In this document: positions 46,670 through 56,632 of the stretch, piece by piece
Layout of the letters: the number at the start of each line of letters is the position of its first letter
Numbering within the stretch: position 1 is the stretch's first letter
Assembly (NCBI GenBank): GCA_963969345.1
Contig: OZ017766.1
Coordinates: 7,936,001-8,000,000 of the forward strand
From: Turbatrix aceti
Taxonomy: Eukaryota; Nematoda; Chromadorea; Rhabditida; Panagrolaimidae
DNA: 64,000 nucleotides
Direction of reading: 5' to 3'
Position numbers and translations under genes: made by a program
Notes under the pieces: model-generated
What the model was told of the DNA's origin: nothing
What the model saw: the letters and a program-made list of their open reading frames with translations, nothing else
Database searches by the model: none

Positions 46670-49600
46670 TCACTTGAGTTTCTTTGATTCCGCAGGCTTC
46701 GGCGTCGATCCACGCGTTTTCACGTTTCCACGGGATTTTGCCACTTCGATGCCGGCAGATCCAGGAGGTGGACCGTGTCTCGAAACGAACCGAAACAGCA
46801 TACCCGTCAACGTGTACGCAAAAACACCAGCCACAGCCAGAGTTAACATAACCGAAATCCAGAAATCCAGGTTGGCGCCTCGAGTAAAGGTGGAAGCGAC
46901 GTGTGCGCGGCTCGGCTTGAAGAATCTCGCTCCTTGGTGGCGTCCGACGTGTTCGATGTAGTGGAGTGCCCGATCGAAGGCTGTCGAGCCACGGTTTTGG
47001 AATTCTTTCGACATGGATTTTGCTGTGTCCGCGATTCTGGAATTTTGGGACGTTTGAATTAAATTTTTATTTTATTATAAAAAATTTAAAAAAAAATTTA
47101 TTCAAAAAATATTTTTATTGATAAATTTTTTTTATTTCAAATTAAAAATAAAACAAAATAAATTTTAATTAAAAAAAATAAAAACACTAATGTAGAAACA
47201 AAAACAAAAAAAATATATTTAATTAAAAAAAAAACTAATGTGAAAACAAAAATAAAAATAAAAAAGTTTTAAATTTAAAAAAAAATAAAAACACTAATGT
47301 AAAAACAAAAATAAAAATAAAAAAGTTTTAAATTCAAAAAAAAATAATAAAAAAATATTTCAAGTTTAAAAAAATTTAAAAAAAATTAAAATAACAGACT
47401 TCAGAAGCCAAAACTCACAATTTGCTATCAAGCACGTCTTTCATCGCACCAGCCAGGAGACCAGAAGACAACTGTTGTTTGTCGACAATGACTCCCAGAC
47501 CCTTGTTTTGGATTTTTTGGAGATTAGCAAAATTGACGCCATAGAGCGGAATTCCAACGATGGGAACGCCGAAGGCTACTGCTTCCATGATACTCGACAT
47601 GCCTCCGTTCGTGATCAAAAGTCGGCATGCTTTGTGGGCTGAAAATTTTTTTTGAAAAAAAAAGAAGTTCCAAAAATTCTATTGAAATTAATAAAAATTC
47701 AGAAAAAAATTCTAAAAAATTTGAAACAATTTGAAAAAAAACAAAATTTTTTTAGCACAAATTTAGAAAAAATTATAAATAAAAAAAATTATTTTTTTTA
47801 TTTTTTTTACAATTTTTTTTTAAATTTTTTTAAGTTTGAAAAAATTCTAAAAAAAATCTAGGTACATTCTAAATAAAATTCGGTCAAAAAGACCCACCGA
47901 GAAGGTCAACTTGTGGAATGAAAGTTGTCAAATTGATGTGACCAGGCAGTTTATCCAAATCCACACCGGGGAGTTCAAAATTAGGCCCAATGCGCCAGTA
48001 AATTCTGTATTTTGTAAACTTTGACAGCGCGCCGAGAATGGCTTTAGCGTGTTTTTTGGACATCTGAGACGAGTCAGCCTGGGTGCCCAGAGAGACAACG
48101 ATGACGCCAGATTCTGCAGCTTCGATCGTTGATTTCCATGGCTGCAATTTTTTTTTCGTTAAACAAAAAAAAAATTTTTTTGGGATTGAACTTTTTCTTA
48201 CGTCAAAAAGCGGCTTTGGATAGTCAATGTGCAGGCCACCGACTGGGATAACATTGGGTGGAAAAGATGTACCGTCCTCAAGTAGGGGATCGGTGTTGAC
48301 AAAGTACACTTCGGCAGCCTGTTTGATCTAAAAATACACAATTTTTGCATGAGCTTTGATGTTTTTTGCAGACTTTTTTTTAGTTTACTGTAAAAAACAT
48401 TGAAAAACAAAAAACGAAAAATTTTTGTTTTGAAATTATTTATGACATTTTTCCAAAAAGTATGGCCGAAAATTGCGTTTTTGCCATTTTTGGCACGTTT
48501 GGCACGTTTGGCACGTAGATAAAAAACTATGGTATTTCCAATGTCAAGGAAAATATTGGTCGGCGTGATTTTTGATAGAGAATGTAAAAAAAATATTTAA
48601 AAAAATGAAAATGAAGAAAATCGAATTTAAAAAATGGTCAAAGTTGCAACATTTGTTTTGACATTTTTTCAATATTGTTTTTGGAGGTTGGCGAAATTGA
48701 CGATGTTTATCTGAACTGTTTTTTTGTTCTGATTTTTCTACTCAATTCTTAAAAGAAGCAAAAATCTGAATAAAATCATACAACTATACTTTGGCACGAG
48801 GAATCGATTGCCGTATTCAGATTTCTCAAAAAACATCTGATTCTTCTGCAATTATCGATTTTCTGTTTTCTTTGTCACTTTTTTGGCCAAAACATGTGTA
48901 TGCTGTTCGATAGGGAGGGCAAGACCTACCCTATCTTAAAGCCCGTTTTTTTTGCTACAAGATGGAAAAAAACACAAAAAAAAATATGTCGCTCTCGGTG
49001 ACCAAAACAGGGAAAAACCATCAAAATGGTCAAAAAATCAACTACGCGCTGCGCGCATCGCAATGCGCACGCTGTGACTCTTGGTGCGCTTTGCTTCATC
49101 GTTGTTATTTTACGACGGTTTTTTGACCATTTTGATGGTTTTTCCCTGTTTTGGTCACCGAGAGCGACATATTTTTTTTTGTGTTTTTTTCCATCTTGTA
49201 GCAAAAAAAACGGATATTTTTTGTTGATTTTTTTTTTTGGATTCTCCATAAAAAATCACGTCAATAAATTTGTACTCTGTTTTTAGAAATGTCGTATTTT
49301 TTTAACTGCAACATGCCAAAAAATCTCTAAAATGACAAAAACGCGCAGCAAAATTTTACAGTAAGATGAAAATTTTTCTGAATTAACTGTGACACAAATT
49401 TTTTGAAAACATAAAAATTACAAACCTTGTTTACGTCCGGAAAAGCTCTAAACTTTTTTTTGATTTCATAATCATTAGCAAACATTCGGTTAATCGGATG
49501 ATCGAGGTTCGCATATCTTTTAGAAACCATCTTCGCAATCACCGACGGCGCGTTCTGCGCGACAGCTTCCCTCAACAGGTGATATCCGTTCAACAGCCTC

Positions 49601-50450
49601 CATCCAAAGTTGGGTCGTCCCCGGGAAGGCGATCGCCTCGTAGCATAGCCATCCAGGTTCCAGGGACTGCCGGATGCAATGACTGTTTCATCGGTAAATC
49701 CATCAACGTCAAAATAGACATACGGGAGTCCCAGCGTGTGAACGATCGCGAGTTGACACGGATTTCCGGCGTAAACGATTGCAACATTTATTTTTTCTTT
49801 TCGGATTGTGTCCATGAGGTTGCTATTTAGCATCTGCAGAGGGGGAAAACATGTGGGAATTAATATTTGTTTAGAAAAAAAATGAAAACGTGCAAACCTT
49901 GTGACAGGAATAATTGTGCGCCTTCCAGTAAGGATACTGGTAAGCGTCGACTTCGTAGGAATCTTTCCATGGCACTTCTTGGCCGACTTTTTCGAGGGGT
50001 TTGTAAAGGTGGCTAAAAAAGAATTTTTTTCACAAAAAAATATAATAGTTACGGTAAAAAATGTTATTACTGTAAAAAATTAAAATTTGTTACATTAAAA
50101 ATTGTAACCGTAAAAAAAGTTTTTTTACTGTAAAAAAAATTTGTTACTGTAACAATTTTTTTCGACTGAAACAAAATTTTTTTAATTTAAAAAACGAACG
50201 GTGGAAGCAAATTCTTGAGAGTTTTTTCTTTCACCAAATGAAGTTTTGGCTTGACGAGTCTTGGCTCTTCGGGAATGAGGATAGGCTTGACGGTCGTCAC
50301 CTCGTGATGCCGCAATGCGAGTTGCTGGGCGAGAAATTCAAAAGTGTTTCTTTCAAACTGATTTGTGCCGAGTAGAAAAAGGAGGACATTGATCGAAGAT
50401 GCAACGTGTACGATCACGAGCAGGATCACAAGAGAACTGCTTTTAGACAT
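46670..50450 (-). CDS. UDP-glycosyltransferase (UGT, GT1 family) with atypical donor-site residues
   Basis: Seven exons: 50450-50200, 50012-49898, 49833-49426, 48327-48202, 48141-47898, 47638-47419 and 47036-46670; phases agree and give 576 residues, slightly longer than usual. The signal peptide is MSKSSSLVILLVIVHVASS. N-terminal blocks are KPKLHLVKEKTLKNLLPP and WKDSYEVDAYQYPYWKAHN. C-terminal: VVSLGTQADSSQM, then the UGT signature region FIPQVDLLGAHKACRLLITNGG through GIPLYGVNFANL. Near the end is a membrane span (FWISVMLTLAVAGVFAYTL) and a basic tail for ER retention topology. Relative to the family consensus, the HGG histidine is Asn, and the Asp-Gln pair that binds the sugar is replaced within YGVNFANL. 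It may use an unusual donor or be catalytically weak. The 1.1-kb third intron holds nested inverted repeats. Confidence 0.9.
48430..49420. repeat. Nested inverted repeats in a UGT intron
   Basis: The outer pair, about 48470-48620 and its inverse about 49230-49400, belongs to the dispersed family of the 25905-26517 element (TTTTTGCCATTTTTGGCACG, then TATTTCCAATGTCAAGG, then GGCGTGATTTTTGATAG). Inside lies a perfect 94-bp inverted repeat, 48944-49037 and 49119-49212, identical base for base by my reading, around an 81-base loop rich in GCGC. Transcribed in either direction it would fold into a long hairpin. Confidence 0.85.
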
Positions 50451-51354
50451 AATCCAAATTAGTCAAACCAGAAAATCAATTTTTTCCGGGTTTTTTTTCA
50501 ATCAGGAAACACACAATTTTAATAAACAATTTATTATAAATAAAAAACAAATGATGCTGGGGTTGTCAGTCAGAGTCGAGCGAAAGCGTCGGATATGTAA
50601 TATAATTGAAAGCAGACCGACCCGGTGTATATGTATTTACGCGTGGGCTATGTCGATTCAATGCGGAAGGAAAGAAGTCCCGGGTCTTGGGTCTCGACTC
50701 TGCATCGATGGTAAAAGAGTAAACATCCGATCCGACTAGGTAGTAGTTGGTACCAAGCGCAACTTGACGTTTTGTCTTGTCTCGCGAGAGTTACGCCGTG
50801 GTCGGTGGTCGACGAGACGGTCGAGGACGAAAACCAGGGGTCATACATAGTTAGTTGGTGGACCGATTGACTGGGGGAATGAATGGTCGACGGACGTCAA
50901 AAGCAAGCAAAAGCGATCAATGCTTCTTTTGCGCAGGCAAAGAGAGTCAGAAATACTACGTTGACCGGTCGAAGACAGAAATGATGGAGAGAATTTGTGA
51001 GTCAACAAATGGATCGGATCGGGTTTATTTTGCTTCCGCCTTTTTTTTGCAAAATCAATCTAAATATGTAAGAAAGATAATTCCGTTCAAAATTGATGAA
51101 TGCACAGATGTTGCTTTCTCAATTTGAGTCAACGAAACAAAAACAGAAATTTTACAGAATTTTTTTTTTAAACATATACGCATATAATTTTTTTTTCCCT
51201 GAAGTTGGTGCACTTTTTATGTATTTATTTCGACAAAAAAATTTAAACTTTATGAAATTTTTTTTGTTTCCAATATAATTAAACAAATAAACTAAGTAAG
51301 TAAGAACAAATGAATTAACCAAGAAGAACAGAATAAAGAGTCAACAAATTTTTA
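50451..51354. other. Spacer upstream of the UGT
   Basis: No gene supported. The stretch 50580-50930 has more balanced base composition but no recognisable product; it may hold the UGT promoter. Confidence 0.45.
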
Positions 51355-51513
51355 AATGCCAACCGCGCCAAGACCGTAACCACCGTGGCCGGCAAGGCCG
51401 TGACCATAGCCGAGACCGCCGTAGCCACCATGACCGTATCCTCCGTAGGGAGCGTAGCCGTATCCGCCACCGTGTCCGTGGCCGTGGGCAGAGTGTCCGC
51501 CGTACGAGTTCAT
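51355..51513 (-). pseudogene. Truncated copy of a Gly/Tyr/His-rich gene
   Basis: The minus strand encodes NSYGGHSAHGHGHGGGYGYAP through to a GYGLGAVGI stop, matching the last 50 or so residues of the complete gene at 53267-53905. The first three-quarters, including the signal peptide and promoter, are absent: homology begins abruptly at about 51513 next to unrelated sequence. An ATG three bases upstream of this point is fortuitous. It is either dead or a 3' exon captured by an unseen gene. Confidence 0.88.
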
Positions 51514-52445
51514 TAGTAGTTTGCAACACTTGATTTTAGCTTGCAGCTGGTGTCGAGTGATATCAAGCAGGTTCACATATAGACTTTTTTCGTAGAGCAA
51601 GAAATTGGCACATTTTGTACTTTTCGCTGCTAAAAAGCCGATTTAGTCTGCGTGGCAGTAAACTTTTCTTTTTGCTCAAAATCAACTGAGAAAATGGCTT
51701 TGACCTTGGTCCGGGTGGTGGAATTAATGGAACCACTTTTTCGTTGGCTGCACTGCTGCTGCGGATTAACTTCCCCAAACGTCTCCCCTCAATTTTACAT
51801 CGTGTGTGCTAGTGTTTATCTGATATCATGTTGAGCCTAATATCAGGTCTGATACTGATACTGATATCAGGATCATATCGTGGTTGGATGCCACTACATA
51901 AATTTTGGAACGCTAAAGCATAAACACATATAAATAATCGATATGACGCTTCTCCCAGGTCAAATAAGCTACCATTTGGCTCAGTTTTTTTAATGAAAAA
52001 TCCGTCCAAAATATAAAAACAAAGGAATACAAAAATCTAAAATTTCGATATTTACGGCATGATGTTGCAAATCAATCAAAACATTAGTTTGGCATTTTTT
52101 GATGTATATTCATTCAATTTATTTTTTTTAAGCGGCATTGTGATACGGCTGCGTTTGATTTTGTTGGGATGTACGAATATTCAAAACCGACGTAAGATTT
52201 GAATTGTAAATTTTCTTTCATATTCTTTAGAATAAAATTGTAAAATAAACACAACGATATCACGTATCTCCATATGTCATGCATAAAAATCTCGAGAGAG
52301 ATACAGTTTTGCCCGTAAATCGAATTTTTAATTAGGAAACAACGCCCCGAGTTACATCAACGTGGCATTCCTTCTGATTGGAAGCGCATTTATAAGGCTC
52401 GCCATTTGAAGTCGTCTTCAGATTGTTTGCCTTACTGGTTTCATA
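51514..52445. repeat. Duplicated 5' flank of the third small secreted-protein gene
   Basis: From about 51880 to 52440 the sequence parallels 1-560 and, inverted, 3299-4000, including AAATTTTGGAACGC, TAAGATTTGAATTGTAAAT and ACGCCCCGAGTTACATCAACG. A conserved TATA box (TATAAG) is at 52391-52396, 55 bases before the ATG. The part before 51880 shows no supported gene. Confidence 0.7.
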
Positions 52446-52814
52446 ATGGTTTCTCCCATCGCTGTTCTCGTCCTTTTCACCGTTCTTGCGTCTGCATCTG
52501 CCTACAACGATTCAACGATCGACTTTTACCCGTTAACTCTAAATGTTTATGAAAAAGCCTATCTGGTTGGTCCTGTAAACTATGGGCTTCAAAAGTATGG
52601 TTACTCCACGGATCCCTCCGTCACCAAACTCATTAGCGCACAAAACGCAGCATTTCCCAACCGAATTGCTCCATTCATAATAAACTACCACCTCGTCTAT
52701 GAGACAACTGAAGTCAATGGAGGTGCTGACGGTAATGATGCCAAAGTGACCCTGTTAATCAAGGTTGTAAATGTCAATACGGTAGTACAATTTGCAGAAT
52801 TATGGAAGTTGTGA
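52446..52814 (+). CDS. Small secreted protein, three-member local family (copy 3)
   Basis: 122 residues, single exon, signal peptide MVSPIAVLVLFTVLASASA. Mature residues closely follow the copy at 2930-3298: VNYGLQKYGYSTDPSVTKLI, NAAFPNR, IINYHLVYETTEVNGG and VVNVNTVVQFAELWKL. Differences cluster just after the signal peptide (YNDSTIDFYPLTLNVYEK against YSDSSTDFIPITLNDNEK), where secreted effector-like proteins often diverge fastest. AATAAA-type signals are at 52845 (GGAATAAAA) and 52878 (AAAATAAAT). Function unknown. Confidence 0.78.
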   Translation: MVSPIAVLVLFTVLASASAYNDSTIDFYPLTLNVYEKAYLVGPVNYGLQKYGYSTDPSVTKLISAQNAAFPNRIAPFIINYHLVYETTEVNGGADGNDAKVTLLIKVVNVNTVVQFAELWKL

Positions 52815-53266
52815 TGAACATAAATTCAAAGTATAGTATTTAAGGAATAAAAAAAACCTGTTGCTTTTTGACTTGAAAATAAATATGATGTGTTGATGTG
52901 TGTGTAACCGTATTTTGCAGATGGCGCTCATGCCCGTTGACAAAGCTTGCTTGGTTTTGTCGAACATGTGTGTTAACGAAATATCAACTTTTATTAATCT
53001 TCGAATTTATTTTCGCCTTCTGTTTTCCGACGATGCTGACATTTCTAGTTTTCATAGATAACGTGGCAACCCAAACAATCTGTCCCCAGTCCCACAACCA
53101 CAAATAATAATTTGTCATCTTTATAAGTCTCGCTGCAAAAAACCGAAAACCGAAATCACAACGTATCTGCGATGATCTGAACTATAAAAAAAGGGAGAAG
53201 AGAAGGTCGCCCTGTGATGAATTAGCCCGGAGGAAAGCGATGAGGAATAAAACTGTCGATGGATGT
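52815..53266. other. Short convergent spacer
   Basis: It holds the 3' UTRs of the secreted-protein gene and of the minus-strand Gly-rich gene; nothing else is seen. Confidence 0.5.
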
Positions 53267-53905
53267 TCAATAGCCAACGCCGCCAACACCGTAGCCAGCG
53301 TAGCCGGGACCGCCGTAGCCGGCAAGACCGTGACCGTATCCGAGACCGCCGTAGCCACCATGACCGTATCCTCCGTAGGGAGCGTATCCGTATCCGCCAC
53401 CGTGTCCGTGGCCGTGGGCAGAGTGTCCGCCGTACGAGGGGGCAAAGCCATAACCGTAGCTGTTAGCGTGGTTGTTTCCAACGTTGCCCAAGTTGTCGTG
53501 GTGGGAACCAGCGACCGCGCCTTGGGCATGTCCGTCGCCGAAGTTCGCACCGTAGCCTTTGGCAAAAGCGTCGCCTTCCGCGCGTTGGCCTTCACCGCCG
53601 TATTGGTACTTGGCCCAGTCGTTCTTCTCGCCCTTGGCGTATCCGGTGGTCGCACCTCCATCATGGGCGTGGTCGTGGCCCTGAGCGCCGCCATAGGCCG
53701 ATCCGTAGTGTCCGGCATCTCCATGTCCATTGCCCCATCCGGCGCCGTGGTTGGCCTGGTGGCCGTAGTAGGGAGCAGCGCCGTATCCATGACCGCCGTA
53801 GAAACCCCCAAATCCTGGGAATCCAGCGCCAATGCCGCCGGCGAAGACCGATGAATCCAGACAGAGAAGGGCTACAAGAGCCGTGCAGACAATTTTTGAA
53901 ACCAT
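53267..53905 (-). CDS. Gly/Tyr/His-rich secreted protein (copy G1)
   Basis: Intronless, 212 residues. Signal peptide to about residue 22 (IVCTALVALLCLDSSVFAGG). The mature protein is a low-complexity Gly/Tyr/His chain with blocks shared by all copies: YGAAPYYGHQANHGAGWGNG, HGDAGHYGSAYG, HDHAHDGG, GYAKGEKNDWAKYQYGGEGQ, GDAFAKGYGANFGDGHA and C-terminal GHSAHGHGHGGGYGYAPYGG followed by YGHGGYGG repeats. No cysteine. The pattern suggests an extracellular structural or metal-binding protein (cuticle, eggshell or mucus-like); the His-Gly clusters could bind metal ions. This is inference from composition. It is divergent from G2, 366 bases away. Confidence 0.88.
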   Translation of the reverse strand: MVSKIVCTALVALLCLDSSVFAGGIGAGFPGFGGFYGGHGYGAAPYYGHQANHGAGWGNGHGDAGHYGSAYGGAQGHDHAHDGGATTGYAKGEKNDWAKYQYGGEGQRAEGDAFAKGYGANFGDGHAQGAVAGSHHDNLGNVGNNHANSYGYGFAPSYGGHSAHGHGHGGGYGYAPYGGYGHGGYGGLGYGHGLAGYGGPGYAGYGVGGVGY

Positions 53906-54196
53906 GATTGTTGGTGGTTGTTGGTTGTTGGTTGGTTTGATGCTTTTCCCTGTCCGTGGCCCAGCTTAAATAGGTGCATGTTGTGGAATGCGGGCGGGCA
54001 ACCAAATTATCCCCGCTTTTTTTTTGCCGAAATCGAGTCTCTTCTTCCCAACCGGTCTCTCCTGTCATTTTCTTGCTTTCACCTGGTCTGTCTTCTCCCA
54101 GGCAGTCACTCACAAAACAGACAAAAAATGCGCATCCACAATTTTATTGCTACAATAATTGTTTTCAAACTAGCCGGTGGGGGAAATGGAAGGGAG

Positions 54197-54204
54197 TATA
54201 TAAG
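54197..54204 (+). promoter_or_regulatory. TATA box of Gly-rich gene G2
   Basis: TATATAAG in the context GGGAGTATATAAGAACACC, 75 bases before the ATG at 54272. The paralogue G3 has TATATAAG at 55928-55935, 69 bases before its ATG, in the matching context GAGAGTATATAAGATCG. Upstream GGTGGGGGAAATGGA here and GTAGGCGGAGGATATCC there also correspond, so the promoters were duplicated with the genes. Confidence 0.75.
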
Positions 54205-54271
54205 AACACCTGATTGGCATTCTAAGCATCATTTTTCTAGCTTGTTTACATCTTCGTCTGCAGTCAGCGCG

Positions 54272-54850
54272 ATGGCTCTGTCGAAGGCTCTCCTCCTTCT
54301 GGTCTCGGTCGCTTCGCTCAACTCCCTGGTCCTCGGCGGGTACCTCCACGGCGGTCCTGCCGCGATCGGCTCCTACGGTGGAAGCAACTACGGCGCCGCC
54401 CCCTATTACGGCCACCAGGCCACCCACGGCTCCGGCTGGGGCAATGGACACGGAGATGCCGGTCACTACGGATCGGCTTATGGCCACAAAAATGGACATG
54501 ACCACGCCCATGATGGAGGAGTTGCCACCGGATATGCCAAGGGCGAGAAGAACGATTGGGCCAAGTACCAGTACGGCGGTGAAGGCCAACGCGCGGAAGG
54601 CGACGCTTTTGCCAAGGGCTATGGTGCCAGCTTCGGCGACGGACATGCGCATGGCGCGGCTGCTGGCTCCCACAGCGATAACCTCGGAAACGTTGGAAAC
54701 GACCACGCTAACAGTTACGGTTATGGATTCGCTCCTTCGTACGGCGGACACTCTGCTCACGGCCACGGACACGGTGGCGGATACGGATACGCTCCATACG
54801 GAGGCTACGGTCTTGGCCTCGGCTACGGTGCTGGTCTTGGCATCTATTGA
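54272..54850 (+). CDS. Gly/Tyr/His-rich secreted protein (copy G2)
   Basis: Intronless, 192 residues. The frame is open far upstream (from 53918), but the TATA box at 54197 and the paralogue at 55997 set the start at 54272 (MALSKALLLLVSVASLNSLV, a signal peptide). Mature blocks are the same as G1 with GGYLHGGPAAIGSYGGSNYG at the start. It is shorter than G3 because the C-terminal YGHGGYGG repeats are fewer (ends YGLGLGYGAGLGIY). Probably extracellular; see G1 for the interpretation. Confidence 0.88.
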   Translation: MALSKALLLLVSVASLNSLVLGGYLHGGPAAIGSYGGSNYGAAPYYGHQATHGSGWGNGHGDAGHYGSAYGHKNGHDHAHDGGVATGYAKGEKNDWAKYQYGGEGQRAEGDAFAKGYGASFGDGHAHGAAAGSHSDNLGNVGNDHANSYGYGFAPSYGGHSAHGHGHGGGYGYAPYGGYGLGLGYGAGLGIY

Positions 54851-55996
54851 TTTTCTTTTAACCCGGAAAGGGCACAAATTTGTTGGCTGATATAAAAGTT
54901 GTTTTTGAACTCATCGAAAATATATAATTTGTATGCTGTCAGACAATTTTGTGAGCACGGAATAAACGCGTATAATGATCTGTTTTTTTGTTTCACATCT
55001 TATTGCACTTTATCAGAAGGTCGTTAAAATGTGGTTATAACTACATAAGAAAGTTAGTAACATGAAACTTTGTTCGAGTTTCGTACCAAGAATCAGGCAA
55101 TCAGACGATGGCTATATAAATATTATACTATATGACAATCGATACAGTTTGAATAGTTGCCTTTTATTTTAAATTCGTGTTGAACTTTGGCAACAACAAT
55201 ACAACTTATGTCTGTTTTGCTAATTGTCATTTACATATACATACTTTTTTATTACGGAATCAATAAGAACAAAGTATCACTTTAACGGCACCGGATTTCA
55301 TGTATGTATGTATGCAAAGAATGAAGAACACATAAGAACAAAAAACATGAAGAACACATAATTTGCAATTTGTTCACTTAACCGGATTTTACGGAATTCT
55401 GGTGGTTTGGTTATCCATAAAAAATGTCTTAAATGTAAGTCATTGATATCTTCTGTGGAATACTTATGTATATAATACATGTTATTGGAGGTCATCGATA
55501 TCGTTTAATACATTATATGTAAGATTTAAGACATAAATATATTCTTTGAAATAAATTAGACATTTATGTATGAAAGCATCAATATTGTCAATATCATCCA
55601 ATTAAATAAATAGTCAAAACAAAAAACACTGATAACCGGCTTAGCTAACATAAATATTGCTACAAAACTTGTAAGTGGCCCATAATTACCGCAATATCAA
55701 AAAAACTTCCACCTGTATTCTCTCAACTGAAACCCCTTCACAGATGCATTTGCAACGTTAATCATAAGACGATTAACTTTTTCAACATGCCACTGATGAT
55801 GATCATGATTTTTCACACCATCAGCGCAAATGCAGTTGTTTTCAGAAAAAAATGAGCATTCATGATTTTATTACCACAAATAATTGGTCAAAAACTAGCT
55901 CAATGTAGGCGGAGGATATCCTGAGAGTATATAAGATCGTTTAGCAGTCGACTTAGGCATCACTTCTGGCTCAGCAGTCATCATTTCCAGTGCATC
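54851..55996. other. Spacer between G2 and G3, with G3 promoter
   Basis: AATAAACG near 54961 is a likely poly(A) signal for G2. The rest is non-coding; the G3 TATA box (TATATAAG) is at 55928-55935. Confidence 0.55.
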
Positions 55997-56632
55997 ATGA
56001 CTTCTTCCAATGCTCTTCTTCTCCTGGCTTCGGTCGCCTCGCTCAACACCTTCGTCCTCGGTGGGTACCTCCACGGCGGTCCGGCAGCTGTTGGCTCCTA
56101 CGGCGGCAGCAACTACGGCGCCGCCCCCTATTACGGTCACAACGCCGCCCACGGCTCCGGCTGGGGCAATGGACACGGAGATGCCGGGCACTACGGAGCG
56201 ACTTATGGTCATAAAAATGGACATGACCACGCCCATGATGGAGGAGTTGCCACCGGATATGCCAAGGGCGAGAAGAACGACTGGGCCAAGTACCAGTACG
56301 GAGGTGAAGGTCAGCGCAACGAGGGTGACGCTTTTGCCAAGGGCTACGGTGCGACCTTCGGCGACGGACACGCCCATGGCGCGGCTGCCGGCACCCACCA
56401 TGACAACCTGGGCAATCTTGGCAACGATCATGCTAACAGCTATGGCTGGGGATCTGCTCCCTCGTACGGTGGACACTCTGCCCACGGTCACGGACACGCT
56501 GGAGGATATGGCTTTGCTCCCTACGGAGGCTATGGCCACGGTGGCTACGGCGGCGCGGTCAACGGCGGTTACGGTCATGGACTCGGCTACGGTCTGGGAC
56601 ACGGCGGCCTCGGTGGTATCGGCATTTATTAA
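55997..56632 (+). CDS. Gly/Tyr/His-rich secreted protein (copy G3)
   Basis: Intronless, 211 residues: signal peptide MTSSNALLLLASVASLNTFV, then GGYLHGGPAAVGSYGGSNYG and the same central module (GYAKGEKNDWAKYQYGGEGQ, GDAFAKGYGATFGDGHAHGA, HHDNLGNLGNDHANSYGWG). The tail is expanded by YGHGGYGG and GYGHGLGYGLGHGGLG units. The nearest relative is G2, by N-terminus and promoter. The tandem Gly/Tyr/His codons leave long open frames on the opposite strand and in a second forward frame, which are shadows. Confidence 0.88.
   Translation: MTSSNALLLLASVASLNTFVLGGYLHGGPAAVGSYGGSNYGAAPYYGHNAAHGSGWGNGHGDAGHYGATYGHKNGHDHAHDGGVATGYAKGEKNDWAKYQYGGEGQRNEGDAFAKGYGATFGDGHAHGAAAGTHHDNLGNLGNDHANSYGWGSAPSYGGHSAHGHGHAGGYGFAPYGGYGHGGYGGAVNGGYGHGLGYGLGHGGLGGIGIY

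Noticed and set aside
53918..54271. Upstream extension of the G2 open frame
   Set aside because: The TATA box at 54197-54204 and the paralogue's start show that translation begins at 54272.
53240..56602. Long open frames antisense to, or in a second frame of, the Gly-rich genes (53240-53854 plus; 54170-54877 and 55895-56602 minus; 54378-54890 and 56010-56681 plus)
   Set aside because: They are shadows of GGN/TAY/CAY codon repeats. They recur identically over every paralogue, lack signal peptides and promoters, and change with repeat number.
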